Below, piece after piece: positions 41,357-50,294 of a stretch of DNA of 64,000 nucleotides. This stretch comes from Labedella gwakjiensis (GTDB lineage: Bacteria > Actinomycetota > Actinomycetes > Actinomycetales > Microbacteriaceae), in contig NZ_PYAU01000001.1 in assembly GCF_003014675.1 (NCBI RefSeq), positions 2,852,001 to 2,916,000 of the forward strand, written 5' to 3'. Position 1 is the stretch's first letter, and each line of letters opens with the position of its first letter. The notes beneath the pieces were generated by a model. The model was given only the letters and a program-made list of their open reading frames with translations. It was not told where the DNA came from and ran no database searches. Both the position numbers and the translations under genes were made by a program.

Positions 41357-42412
41357 ATGACCAATTACGAAGACGCTCGGCAGCGGATCGAACGCATTCC
41401 GGTCTCCGCGGAAGCCGGGTCGCGGAACGTCGAATGGATCACTCCCGCCGAAGTCATCGGCGTGGCTCGTGACACCGAGGGCAAGGTGGAACTCCTCCTG
41501 CGTGGGGACGAGCTCGTGCCGGTCTCCAGAACCGTGAAGGATGCATCCGAACATCGACCTATTTACAAGGACGACGGGACGACGTTCGAAGCCACGCGCC
41601 TCGTCTTCCCCGCACTCACACACTTCGATCAGGTAGCGGCGTTCATCTGCGTCGAGCTCCTGCGAAACGGAGCAGATAGCGATCTCCCGCGCGCATTCTC
41701 CCTCACCGAACCGATCATCGAACTCGCCATCAAGAACCTCACGATGTCAAACCAGGCGTTCCTCGGACTTGCAGGCGAGTTGCTCCTCTTGGAGGCACTA
41801 TGCCGCCGAGCCGACGACTCTCGCGTCATAGAGATCATCGCCGGTTGGCGCGGCTGGCAGCGATCCTCACGCGACATCGTCCTTGGCGGCACGGGGATTG
41901 AGGTCAAGACCACGACAGGCAACGCTTCATCACACTTCGTTGAGGGCGTACATCAGGTCGAACGCGACGAGGAAGGCGACGAGCACCGGCTGCTCCTACT
42001 AAGCATCGGTCTCCAGCGAGCCGAGAGCGACGCCAGCAACAGCTTCACAGTCCCCAGCCTCGTCGAGCGCATCACCATGCGTATGGCCGATACCGGAGCA
42101 TCGCCTCAGGTCATCGAGCGTTTCGTCGCCCACGTTGCCGAGTATGGCGCGATCTCGTGGATCGGTTACGACCACACCACGCAAGCAGCCGATCCGACTT
42201 ACTCGATCCCGTTTCTTACGACCTTCTTCCGCGCCTACGACATGGATGACGCCGCCATCGGTGTCCTACGTCGTCACGACGTTGCCGCGTTTCGGCACGT
42301 CGCCGACGATTCGGTGAGATTTCGGGTGAACCTCTCCACCAATGGGCCGATCAGCGCCGGGAACCCCGTCGAAGGGGCAAATCAGGTAGCCCAGATGATA
42401 CTTGGGCTCTGA
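41357..42412 (+). CDS. PD-(D/E)XK motif protein (DUF4420-like), putative restriction nuclease
   Basis: 351 aa, cytoplasmic. The nuclease core is visible as GLAGELLLLEAL (Glu141), SRDIVLGGTGIEVKTTTG (Asp173, then Glu182 and Lys184 of the E-x-K part), the standard PD-(D/E)XK layout. The family (PF14390, formerly DUF4420, from memory) typically stands directly after a Z1 gene, as here (10 bases). It is the likely cutting subunit that attacks DNA lacking the methylation added by the first gene. Whether cleavage is ATP-dependent and needs the DUF262 protein is open. Confidence 0.85.
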   Translation: MTNYEDARQRIERIPVSAEAGSRNVEWITPAEVIGVARDTEGKVELLLRGDELVPVSRTVKDASEHRPIYKDDGTTFEATRLVFPALTHFDQVAAFICVELLRNGADSDLPRAFSLTEPIIELAIKNLTMSNQAFLGLAGELLLLEALCRRADDSRVIEIIAGWRGWQRSSRDIVLGGTGIEVKTTTGNASSHFVEGVHQVERDEEGDEHRLLLLSIGLQRAESDASNSFTVPSLVERITMRMADTGASPQVIERFVAHVAEYGAISWIGYDHTTQAADPTYSIPFLTTFFRAYDMDDAAIGVLRRHDVAAFRHVADDSVRFRVNLSTNGPISAGNPVEGANQVAQMILGL

Positions 42413-42417
42413 CACGC

Positions 42418-42639
42418 ATGCCTGCGACGAGATACCAGCGCCCCTCTATGTGCTCCGAAGGTGCCCCTTCCCGAGTTCTCCTCACCCCCACAGGTGGCCT
42501 TGGTCGCGCCGCTACGGCGTGGGATCTCGGGCTCGCCGAATACCTGGCATTGCCGAGACTGCGGGCCGATGTGCTGGTAGCCGGTGACGAGCGCGTCGCA
42601 TCGGCCGCTTCCGAGATGGTCGAGCTCGATGGCACCTGA
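42418..42639 (+). pseudogene. Possible C-terminal remnant of a PIN-domain (VapC-like) toxin
   Basis: A 73-codon frame ends AEYLALPRLRADVLVAGDER then VASAASEMVELDG, which resembles the last third of PIN-domain RNases (a late acidic residue in the AGDER region). The preceding part has no PIN similarity and no antitoxin gene is nearby, so this looks like a leftover from recombination at the right edge of the island. The resemblance is weak and rests on one short stretch. Confidence 0.35.
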
Positions 42640-42681
42640 CGGCGCGCGTCCGAAGATGAAAGATGGCGCGATACCTCACCC

Positions 42682-43743
42682 TCAAGACCCGGACGGACCG
42701 CGGTCAACACTCCACGCCTCCCACAGCCGCGCGTACGCCCCGTCGGCCGCGACGAGCTCGGCGTGGGTGCCGCGCTCGACGATGCGGCCGCGGTCCATCA
42801 GCACGATCCAGTCGGCTGTCGCGGCCTGGGTGAGGCGGTGCGCCACGACGAGGGCGGTGCGGCCCCGGGTCGCCGCCTCCGCTGCGCCTTCCAGGCGGCC
42901 GGCGTCGCTGGAGCCTGCCTCGGCGGTCGCCTCGTCGAGTATGACGATCGTGGGGTCGGCCAGCAGCACGCGCGCGAGGGCGATCTGTTGGGCTTCGGCG
43001 GGTGTCAGAGCCGCCGCCGCCGCGCCGACGGGTTCGTCGAGCCCGCCCGGCAGGCGCGCGATGAGGCCCTGCGCACCCACCCGGGCCAGCGCATCGAGGA
43101 GAGTGGCATCGTCGGTGCCTGGACGGACGAGCGTGAGGTTGTCGCGCAGCGTGCCGTCGAACACGTGCACCTCCTGCGTCGCGAGCATGACGGAGCCGGC
43201 CGCCTCGACGCGTCCCCTCTCGGCGGTGTGCACTCCCGCCACCAGGGCGGCGAGGGTGCTCTTGCCCGCGCCCGAGGCGCCGACGATCGCGACGCGCTCG
43301 CCGGGGACCAGCGTGAGATCGATGCCGGTGAGCACGGGATGGCCGGCGACGTAGGAGTGATCCACCCGCGAGATGCGCACTCCGCCGGAGGCGAGCGGGT
43401 CGGGGGACGATGTCTCGCCGTCGGACGAGAGGGCAGACTCGTGCGTCTCACCAGCCGTGAGCACCCCCACGATCCGCCCGAGCGACGCGAGAGCCGACTG
43501 CATCTCGTCGACGACGAACAGCAGCTGATTGATCGGACCGAACAGCCGGAGGAACAGCAGCATCGCGGCCGTCGTGCCTCCGATCGTGCCGTGTCCGCCG
43601 GCCACGAGGACGAATCCCACGACGAGGAGCCCGCCCACCCCCAGGAACTCGGCGATGTTCAACCGACCGACGAAGACGTTCTGGATCGTTCGAGCGCGCA
43701 TGCTCCACCGCGCGACCGCTGGTATGGCGCCAGCGCGACGCCG
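42682..43743 (-). pseudogene. ABC exporter, N-terminally truncated
   Basis: Only the last membrane part and the ATPase domain of an ABC half-transporter remain (about 350 of the usual 580 residues). The frame has exporter-like sequence from about AIPAVARWSMRARTIQNVFV to the end, with Walker A GASGAGKSTL, a degenerate signature LTPAEAQ in place of LSGGQ, and Walker B TIVILDEAT. The first four or five membrane helices are missing, and the frame breaks at about 43740 with no complete start. The damaged end faces the frameshifted gene to the right, so a deletion or insertion event occurred between them. Confidence 0.7.
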
Positions 43744-43799
43744 TGATGTCGGAGGTGTTCGTCAGGCTGTGGTCTCAGGAAGCCACGTAAGGAGACGAC

Positions 43800-44368
43800 A
43801 TGGAGTGGTTGGCAACCTTGGGAGCTGCGGCGATTCCGGGCTTGATCGCGCTTGCGGGAGCCGCGCTGCAGCAGGCGGTTCCCGAGAACTGAGGCAAGCC
43901 CGACAACTGTCGGCTGAGCTCGTGGGGATGGAGGCGGACTCGCCAGCGGCGCGTCTGGTCGCGGCCGCTCGAGACGACTTGGTCACCGCTTCCGTCATCA
44001 GGACCACCGTCACACCGTGGTCCGTGTCGCGGGGCATCACCTTCGCCTTGATCGGAGCCGCGCTCATGCTGGCCGTCGTCGCACTGGTACCAATGGTCTA
44101 CGGGATTCTTGCTACGGCGAGCGGGGCGCCGGACGATGCGGCGACACTTCTCACGCTCGCGCTCACGGGCAGCTCTGCGGCGCTCCTCTTCATCGCACTG
44201 ATCCCGGCCACCTACTCGGACAGGCGGCTCAAGGCCCTGAGGAGAGACGTCCGCGCAGCGTGGGGACTGCCCGACGAGTTGAAGATGAACAAGTTCTCTG
44301 ACAGGGTGCCGACTCCTCGCGGGCGACCGACGGAGCACGGCAGACGCCGCCGTCGGAGGAACCGGTGA
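43800..44368 (+). pseudogene. Small membrane protein gene, apparently frameshifted
   Basis: Starting at ATG 43800 with a good AAGGAG site, the frame encodes MEWLATLGAAAIPGLIALAG and continues AALQQAVPEN before a stop at 43892. In the +1 frame across the same point the sequence continues as RELRQARQLSAELVGMEADS, two membrane segments (ITFALIGAALMLAVVALVP and LTGSSAALLFIALI), and a basic tail to 44368. Joining the frames gives a plausible single protein of about 190 residues with three membrane helices. If not a frameshift, the second part could start at ATG 43928 (146 aa). Function unknown. Confidence 0.5.
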
Positions 44369-44399
44369 CCCTGGATGCCGGATCAATGCCGCCGAGGAG

Positions 44400-45974
44400 T
44401 TAGTCGTGGCCGGGGTGGTCCATCCCCATCCCCATCCCGTCCATCCCCATGTCGGTCCCTGCGTCGGCCCCGTCGTCGCCCCCATCCGTCGTGAGCACGT
44501 ATTGCGCCATCATCCCCTGGTCCTCGTGCCACAGCAGGTGGCAGTGGTACATGTACGGCGTCGCGGGGTCGACGTAGGAGCTGAACGGGACGATCAGCTC
44601 CATGGCGTCGTCGCGGGCGAGGAAGACGGTGTCCTTCCACCCGCGGTTCTGCGCGGCGGGCTTCTCGCCGTTCACCCTGTGCACGGCGAACTGGGCTCCG
44701 TGGATGTGGAAGTTGTGGGCGCGGTCGGACGTGTTCATGATCGTCCACCGTTCGGTGGCGCCGGCGACGATCGTCGTGTCGATGCGGTCCATGTCCATGA
44801 CCCGGCCGTTGATCGTCGTGTTGCCGAGCATGAACCGCCGCTCCGTCATCGCATCGGCCAGAGCGGGGAGCACGGCTGACGGCAGCGTCGTGGGAACCTC
44901 CCGCGCCGTCGTGTCCGACGGAGTGGTGATGCGCAGGATGTCGAGGGTGTTGTCCGCCCCGGACGCGGTGTCGTCGCCGCTGCTCATGCCCAGGTCGTGC
45001 GGAACGGACCGGAGCACGAGGTCCGATCCCGGCGGCAGCTGCACGAGCACCTCGGCGCGCTCGGCGGGGGAGAGGAACACCCTCTGAACGGACTGCGGAG
45101 ACGGCAGCAGCCCGCCGTCGGTGCCCACGAGGAGGAGCGGCTCGCCGGTCGACAGCTCGAGGTTGTAGCAGCGGGCGGCGGAGGCGTTGAGGATGCGCAG
45201 TCGCACGAGCCCGCTGCTCGCCCGGAGGTGCGGCCGGTAGGTGCCGTTGACGATCGGGGTGTTGCCGATCCGGCCGATGGGGGACGCTGTGGGCGTTCCC
45301 GCCGATTCGCCGCCCGGACGCACCGCGATGTCCTGGATGATCAGCGGGATGTCGTCCACGCCGTACTCGGACGGCAGGTCCGGCGACTCGTCGTCGTCGT
45401 CGACGAGGAACAGCCCGGCCATGCCCCGGCCTACCTGCAGCTCGGTCTGCCCATGTGGGTGCGGGTGGTACCAGAGCGTCGCCGCCGGCTGGTCGATCTG
45501 CCACGCGGCCGTCCACGTGGCGGCGGGCGCGATGCTCTGGTGGGGAGTGCCGTCCTCCGTGGCCGGGAGGATCATGCCGTGCCAGTGCGCGGTGGTCGGC
45601 ACGTCGAGCTCGTTGGTCACGTGCATCCGCACGCGCTCGCCGCGCGCGGCCCGGATCGTGGGTCCGAGGTGGACGCCGTTGAACCCCATCGTGGCGAATT
45701 GGACGCCGGGAACGAGCTCGGTCTCGCCGGCCCGCGCGGCGAGGCGGAACACGCGCTCGCCGTCGACGACCTCGGATTCGGCGAGGGGAGGGATGCGGAG
45801 CGGCGTTGTGAACGAGGTGCCGCCGCCGGACGAGCGGCCCTCGGTGAGCCAGTAGCCGCCGACGCCGATGACGGCGAGCCCGCCGGCGCCGAGGAGGAGG
45901 GTACGGCGGCTGATGCGGATCGGCGGCGGACCCTCGCGCCGCGCCGGCGGGACCGGTGCGCTGCCCGAGCTCAT
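44400..45974 (-). CDS. Multicopper oxidase, Tat-exported
   Basis: 524-aa extracytoplasmic copper oxidase of the CueO/laccase class. A Tat signal (SRRTLLLGAGG, Arg23-Arg24) exports it folded. Copper motifs are complete: AHWHGM, WYHPHPHG, HNFHIHGAQF, and YHCHLLWHEDQGMM with the type-1 Met ligand. The tail DMGMDGMGMGMDHPGHD is rich in Met, Asp and His and could bind copper. Likely oxidises Cu(I) or phenolic compounds. ATG 45974 overlaps the upstream SulP stop by four bases, so it is third in an ArsR-SulP-oxidase operon. Confidence 0.93.
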   Translation of the reverse strand: MSSGSAPVPPARREGPPPIRISRRTLLLGAGGLAVIGVGGYWLTEGRSSGGGTSFTTPLRIPPLAESEVVDGERVFRLAARAGETELVPGVQFATMGFNGVHLGPTIRAARGERVRMHVTNELDVPTTAHWHGMILPATEDGTPHQSIAPAATWTAAWQIDQPAATLWYHPHPHGQTELQVGRGMAGLFLVDDDDESPDLPSEYGVDDIPLIIQDIAVRPGGESAGTPTASPIGRIGNTPIVNGTYRPHLRASSGLVRLRILNASAARCYNLELSTGEPLLLVGTDGGLLPSPQSVQRVFLSPAERAEVLVQLPPGSDLVLRSVPHDLGMSSGDDTASGADNTLDILRITTPSDTTAREVPTTLPSAVLPALADAMTERRFMLGNTTINGRVMDMDRIDTTIVAGATERWTIMNTSDRAHNFHIHGAQFAVHRVNGEKPAAQNRGWKDTVFLARDDAMELIVPFSSYVDPATPYMYHCHLLWHEDQGMMAQYVLTTDGGDDGADAGTDMGMDGMGMGMDHPGHD

Positions 45975-47620
45975 CCGGCGGCCGCCGCGGTTCGGCCGAC
46001 GTGGGATCGGGCGTGCGCGATCGCGGGTTCGAGGTCGACGAAGAGGTGGTTCGGGTGCCGGAGAGAGTCGATGACGCCGAGCCGCTCGAGCAGCGTCCGG
46101 TGCTCGGGCCGGATGCCCTTGATGAGCACCGTGACGCCCCGACGCTCCAGAGCGGTCACGAGTTCAGTGAGGGTGTGGGCGCCGGTGGCGTCGATGAGCT
46201 GCAGGTGCGAGAGGCGCAGCACCACGACCTCGACGCCGTCGTGCGCTCCGATGCGGTCGAGGATCCGCTCGGCGGCGCCGAAGAACAGCGAGCCGTCGAT
46301 GCGGAACACGGCGATCCGCTCGTCGCCGGGCTCGGGGGCGCCGGCCAACTCCTCACGGTGCACGCCGCTCGCGGTGCTGAGCGAACGCAACGCGAAGAAC
46401 GCGGCCACCGCGACACCGATCCCGACGGCGACGATGAGGTCGAAGCTCACTGTGATGATCGCCGTGACCACGAAGACGACAGCATCGGACCGGGTGGATC
46501 GCATCACCTGGCCGATCACGGTCGGGGAGACCATGCGCGCCGCCGTCACCATGAGCACCCCGGAGAGCGCGGCCAGCGGGATGACGGAGACGACGTTCGC
46601 CGCGAGGTACACCACAGCGAGAAGTGCCAGCGAGTGCACGATCGCGGACACACGGGTGCGAGCGCCCGATCGCACGTTCACGGCGGTGCGGGCGATGGCG
46701 CCGGTGGCGGGCATGCCGCCGAAGAAGCCCGAGGCGATCGAGGCGAGTCCCTGGCCGACGAGCTCGCGGTCGGCGTCGACCGGTCCCGTGTCCGACATGG
46801 ACGCGGCGACGCGAGCAGAGAGCAGCGACTCGATCGCGGCCAGCGCCGCGACGGCGAACGCAGGGCCGATCAGGCCGGACAGGGTCCCCAGATCGATGGA
46901 GGGGAAGGTGGGGAGAGGCAGCGAGTGAGGCAGCTCGCCGATCGTCGCGAGCGGCACGCCGAGGAGCGCGGCGCCGATCGTCACGACCACGATCGCGATG
47001 AACGACGCGGGCAGCCGGCCGCTGACCCGGCCGAGCAGCAGCATGATCACCGTGACGACGGCGACGGTCGCGAGGGGCAGGAGAGCCTCTGGCCAGTCCG
47101 CGCCCATCACGGATTCCACGGCGGCGGCCACGGCGTTGGTGCTGTGGCCCGCGCCGCTGACGCCCACGGCGGAGGGGACCTGCTGCAGGAAGATGATCAC
47201 GCCGATCCCCACCGTGAAGCCCTCGATCACGGGCCAGGGGATGGTGCTCACCGTCCGACCGAGGCGGAGCGCACCCGCGGCGAGGACGATGACGCCCGCG
47301 AGGACGCTGACGATGACGACGGAGCCGACGCCGTGGCTCACCACGATCGGCGCGAGCACCACGACCATGGCGCCGGTGGGCCCGGAGACCTGCACGTCGG
47401 AGCCGCCGAACACGGCCGCGACGAGCCCCGCGATGATCGCCGTGATGAGCCCGGCCTCGGCGCCGACACCGGAGCTCACGCCGAACGCGAGGGCCAGGGG
47501 AAGGGCGACGATGCCGACGGTGATGCCGGCGACGACGTCACCACGCCAGCTGCGGCGGAGTCCTCGATAATCGTCGCGGCTCGGGAGCAGGGCACGCGGA
47601 GACCAGGAGGACGCGCTCAT
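45971..47620 (-). CDS. SulP family anion transporter with STAS domain
   Basis: 549-aa inner-membrane anion carrier (sulfate, bicarbonate or related). About ten to eleven hydrophobic segments fill residues 25-430 (YRGLRRSWRGDVVAGITVGI opening pattern of SulP, IPLAALSGVLMVTAARMVSP), followed by a cytoplasmic STAS domain (VAVFRIDGSLFFGAAERILD region to the end). ATG 47620 overlaps the ArsR stop (ATGA). Both neighbours deal with regulation and copper chemistry, so the anion it carries is uncertain. Confidence 0.92.
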   Translation of the reverse strand: MSASSWSPRALLPSRDDYRGLRRSWRGDVVAGITVGIVALPLALAFGVSSGVGAEAGLITAIIAGLVAAVFGGSDVQVSGPTGAMVVVLAPIVVSHGVGSVVIVSVLAGVIVLAAGALRLGRTVSTIPWPVIEGFTVGIGVIIFLQQVPSAVGVSGAGHSTNAVAAAVESVMGADWPEALLPLATVAVVTVIMLLLGRVSGRLPASFIAIVVVTIGAALLGVPLATIGELPHSLPLPTFPSIDLGTLSGLIGPAFAVAALAAIESLLSARVAASMSDTGPVDADRELVGQGLASIASGFFGGMPATGAIARTAVNVRSGARTRVSAIVHSLALLAVVYLAANVVSVIPLAALSGVLMVTAARMVSPTVIGQVMRSTRSDAVVFVVTAIITVSFDLIVAVGIGVAVAAFFALRSLSTASGVHREELAGAPEPGDERIAVFRIDGSLFFGAAERILDRIGAHDGVEVVVLRLSHLQLIDATGAHTLTELVTALERRGVTVLIKGIRPEHRTLLERLGVIDSLRHPNHLFVDLEPAIAHARSHVGRTAAAAG

Positions 47621-47982
47621 GGCGCGGGCGAGATCGCGGGGAGGGCCAGCGCCGAGGCGTGCTGCCGCTGCGAATCCTGCAGCAGTTCGCCGAGGAGCTG
47701 TCGCGCCACGCGGAGGAGGTCGGCGACCTGCGGGAACGCCAGTCGGTAGTAGACGACACTCGCACGCCGCTCGGAGAGCACGAGGCCGTAGCGGCGCAAC
47801 ACCGAGAGGTGCTGCGAGAGATGGGAGGCCTCGAGCCCGGTCTCGGAGATGAGCTCGGACACCGGCGCCTCGTCGACGCCCGCGAGGATCTCGAGAACGC
47901 GGATGCGGTACGGATGGGCGAGCCCTTTGAACAGGTTCGCCTTGATCTCGTACAGGGGTCGTTGCTCGTCGCCCAGGCTCAT
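47617..47982 (-). CDS. ArsR family transcriptional regulator
   Basis: 121-aa winged-helix repressor with the DNA-recognition segment SHLSQHLSVLRRYGLVLS. It lacks cysteines altogether, so it is not a classical ELCVC metal sensor; similar Cys-less ArsR proteins next to SulP genes are seen in actinobacteria and sense something else. First gene of the ArsR-SulP-multicopper oxidase operon and the likely repressor of it. Start at 47982 is supported by GGAG upstream. Confidence 0.9.
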   Translation of the reverse strand: MSLGDEQRPLYEIKANLFKGLAHPYRIRVLEILAGVDEAPVSELISETGLEASHLSQHLSVLRRYGLVLSERRASVVYYRLAFPQVADLLRVARQLLGELLQDSQRQHASALALPAISPAP

Positions 47983-48026
47983 CGGGGCTCCCTACATCAC
48001 GCGAGTGGGTCACCGAGATAGTGACT

Positions 48027-48040
48027 TGATGAATCCATCA
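48027..48040. promoter_or_regulatory. Weak inverted repeat ahead of arsR-type gene
   Basis: TGATG (48027-48031) and CATCA (48036-48040) in the 148-base divergent region between the ArsR and MFS genes. ArsR proteins bind imperfect repeats of this kind, so this is a candidate operator, but the repeat is short. Confidence 0.25.
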
Positions 48041-48130
48041 TACTGCTCGAATCGTGACGCCCGGACGAACGGTCGGACGTCCCGGACGCTCGGTCGGGTG
48101 CGGACCGGCCGCGCGGACGATTCTCGAAGA

Positions 48131-49351
48131 ATGACGAACACCGCAAACCTGCCAGCGATCGAACCCGAGACGGCCGAACGACCGCCGCGCCTGCCCTACG
48201 GGGCGCTCGTGACGATGATGCTCATGAGCTTCCTGCTCGTGACGGCCGAGTTCCTGCCCAACGGAATGCTCATCGAGATGGCCGCCGACCTGGGCATCAC
48301 GCCGGGCCAGGCGGGGCAGACGGTGACCGTCACGGCCTTCGTCGGCCTCATCGTCGCACCGACGGTCGGCCTCGTGTTCCCGCGGCTTGATCGCCGTCGC
48401 CTGCTCGTGTGGACGGCGGCCGCCGCCGGGGTGTCGAGCGTGCTCGTGGCGATCGCGCCGAGCCTCATCCTCATCCTGCTCGCCCGCGTGCTCCTCGGGG
48501 CGGCGATCAGCACGTTCTGGACCATGTCGATCACGGTCGCGTCCCGGCTGGCGGGGCCGGAGCGGCTCGGTCGTGCCGTGATGTTCACGACCGCGGGCAT
48601 GTCGCTCGCCACGGTCGCGGGTGTTCCCCTCGGGGTGATGCTCGGCGAGCTCGTGGACTGGCGCTGGGTGTTCCTGCTCGTCGGCGTCGTCTCCGCCCTC
48701 CTCGCCCTCCCGCTCCGACTGCTGCTGCCGACCGTTCCCGCCGCGCAGACGTCGAGCCCGCGGTTCCTCGCCGAGACGCTGCGCCTGCCGGGTGTCGGGT
48801 CGGGTCTCGCGGGGCACGTGCTCGTGGTGCTCGGGCACTTCCTCGCCTACACGTACATCCGTGTGGCTCTCGAGCGGATCGAGGGGGCCGACGCGGGAAC
48901 CGTCGTGCTGCTCCTCGCGCTGTTCGGAGCCGGCGGCTTCCTCGGGAACGTCGTGATCGGCGCGGTGATCGACCGCACGTTCGTCGTCTTCGGCGTGGTC
49001 GCACCGCTGACGATCGCCGTCATGTCCGCCGCGGTCATCGCGTTCCCCGGTGCCCTGCTCGGTGTCGCCGCCGCGGTGTTCGTGTGGGGCTTCTTCTTCG
49101 CCTCGTGGCTCATCATCGTGAACACGTGGGTCGGCCACCGCATGCCCGACCGCCTCGAGGCCGGCGGCGGACTTGTGGTGGTGGGATTCCAGCTCGGCAT
49201 CGTGATCGCGGCCGGCTTCGGCGGGCTGATCATCGACGCCGTCGGCGTGACCCTCGACTACGCGCTCGCCGCGGTGCTCCTCGTGCTCGGCGCGGTGCTG
49301 TTCGGGCTTGCGAACCGGCGGTCGGCCGGCGACCGGAACGTGATGCGCTGA
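48131..49351 (+). CDS. Major facilitator superfamily exporter
   Basis: 406-aa membrane protein with twelve predicted helices. Helix 1-2 region MSFLLVTAEFLPNGMLIEMA and the following AADLGITPGQAGQTVTVTA are characteristic of the DHA1 drug/sugar efflux type (NepI/AraJ/CmlA-like). A short loop FPRLDRRRLL carries the MFS A-motif equivalent. ATG 48131 lacks a strong ribosome site; the transcript may be leaderless. Substrate unknown; the convergent AraC-type gene is probably unrelated in regulation because it faces the MFS gene's end. Confidence 0.88.
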   Translation: MTNTANLPAIEPETAERPPRLPYGALVTMMLMSFLLVTAEFLPNGMLIEMAADLGITPGQAGQTVTVTAFVGLIVAPTVGLVFPRLDRRRLLVWTAAAAGVSSVLVAIAPSLILILLARVLLGAAISTFWTMSITVASRLAGPERLGRAVMFTTAGMSLATVAGVPLGVMLGELVDWRWVFLLVGVVSALLALPLRLLLPTVPAAQTSSPRFLAETLRLPGVGSGLAGHVLVVLGHFLAYTYIRVALERIEGADAGTVVLLLALFGAGGFLGNVVIGAVIDRTFVVFGVVAPLTIAVMSAAVIAFPGALLGVAAAVFVWGFFFASWLIIVNTWVGHRMPDRLEAGGGLVVVGFQLGIVIAAGFGGLIIDAVGVTLDYALAAVLLVLGAVLFGLANRRSAGDRNVMR

Positions 49352-49352
49352 G

Positions 49353-50249
49353 TCAGCTCGCGATCTCGTCGCGCTGGTGCGTGCGCCAGAGCGACGGCGC
49401 CGTCCCGGTGTGGCGGCGGAACGCGCGGCTGAAGCCCTCATCGGAGCTGTAGCCGAGTTCGCGGGAGGTCTCCGACACCGAATGGCCCGCGCTGAGCATC
49501 GTCTTGGCGCGGGCCATCCGCACCTCGGTCACGAAGCTGGCGGGCGACTGCCCGAAGGCCGAGCGGAAGCGTTCGGCGAAGATCGTCCGCGACATCGCTC
49601 CCATGCTCGCGAGCGCGTCGACCGTCCACTCGTGTCCTGGCTCGTCCATCACGGCCGCCACGACGCGTTCGAGGAACGGGTCCTGCGCGCGGCGTGGCCA
49701 GCCGTGCGGAGCGCACGTGGAGTGGGCCCACGCGCGGATGACGGCGAGCAGCACCGCGGTGACCATCGTGCGGCAGATGACGGAGTCGCCGAGGCGGACC
49801 CCGTCCTGACCGTCGAGGCACGGGCCGAGCTCCGCGGCCAGAGCAGCGGCCGCCGGTTCGAGAGCGGCGAACCCGCCCACGAGAACGAGCGAGGGGAGGG
49901 GGAGGGCGGCCCGCGGCCAGTCGAGGTCCATCTCCACGGTCACGATGCGAGCGCCGGACTCCGAGTGCAGAACGGACGGCCCGTGACCGGCGCTCAGGAT
50001 GGCGTCACCCGCGAGGAGCGTGCGGGAGCCGTCGAGTCGAGAGACGGTGCCGGCCTCGACGTCGAGGTCGCAGGCCAGCGTGTCCCTCGGATCGACGCTG
50101 ATCTCGCCCTCGACGACGTACACGAGCGTGACGTGACCGGGAACGACCGGATGCAGCCCACCCGCGCCGAGCGTGGAGCGCCGAGCGGGCCCGGTGCGGA
50201 CCACGAGCGACGACAGGACTTCCTCGAGCGCAGCGGGATCGAACGTCAT
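49353..50249 (-). CDS. AraC family transcriptional regulator (AraC_binding_2/Cupin type)
   Basis: 298-aa regulator. The N-terminal half is a cupin-like sensing domain (AraC_binding_2 style), and the C-terminal ~100 residues contain the two AraC helix-turn-helices, including FAERFRSAFGQSPASFVTEV and the family end ETSRELGYSSDEGFSRAFRR followed by HTGTAPS. The start is ATG 50249. It is close to the next SDR gene (45 bases, same strand) and could regulate that reductase gene. The effector is not known. Confidence 0.88.
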   Translation of the reverse strand: MTFDPAALEEVLSSLVVRTGPARRSTLGAGGLHPVVPGHVTLVYVVEGEISVDPRDTLACDLDVEAGTVSRLDGSRTLLAGDAILSAGHGPSVLHSESGARIVTVEMDLDWPRAALPLPSLVLVGGFAALEPAAAALAAELGPCLDGQDGVRLGDSVICRTMVTAVLLAVIRAWAHSTCAPHGWPRRAQDPFLERVVAAVMDEPGHEWTVDALASMGAMSRTIFAERFRSAFGQSPASFVTEVRMARAKTMLSAGHSVSETSRELGYSSDEGFSRAFRRHTGTAPSLWRTHQRDEIAS

Positions 50250-50294
50250 GTCCGCTGCAACGGCGGCCCGTCGGCGGCTATTCCGACGCGACGC

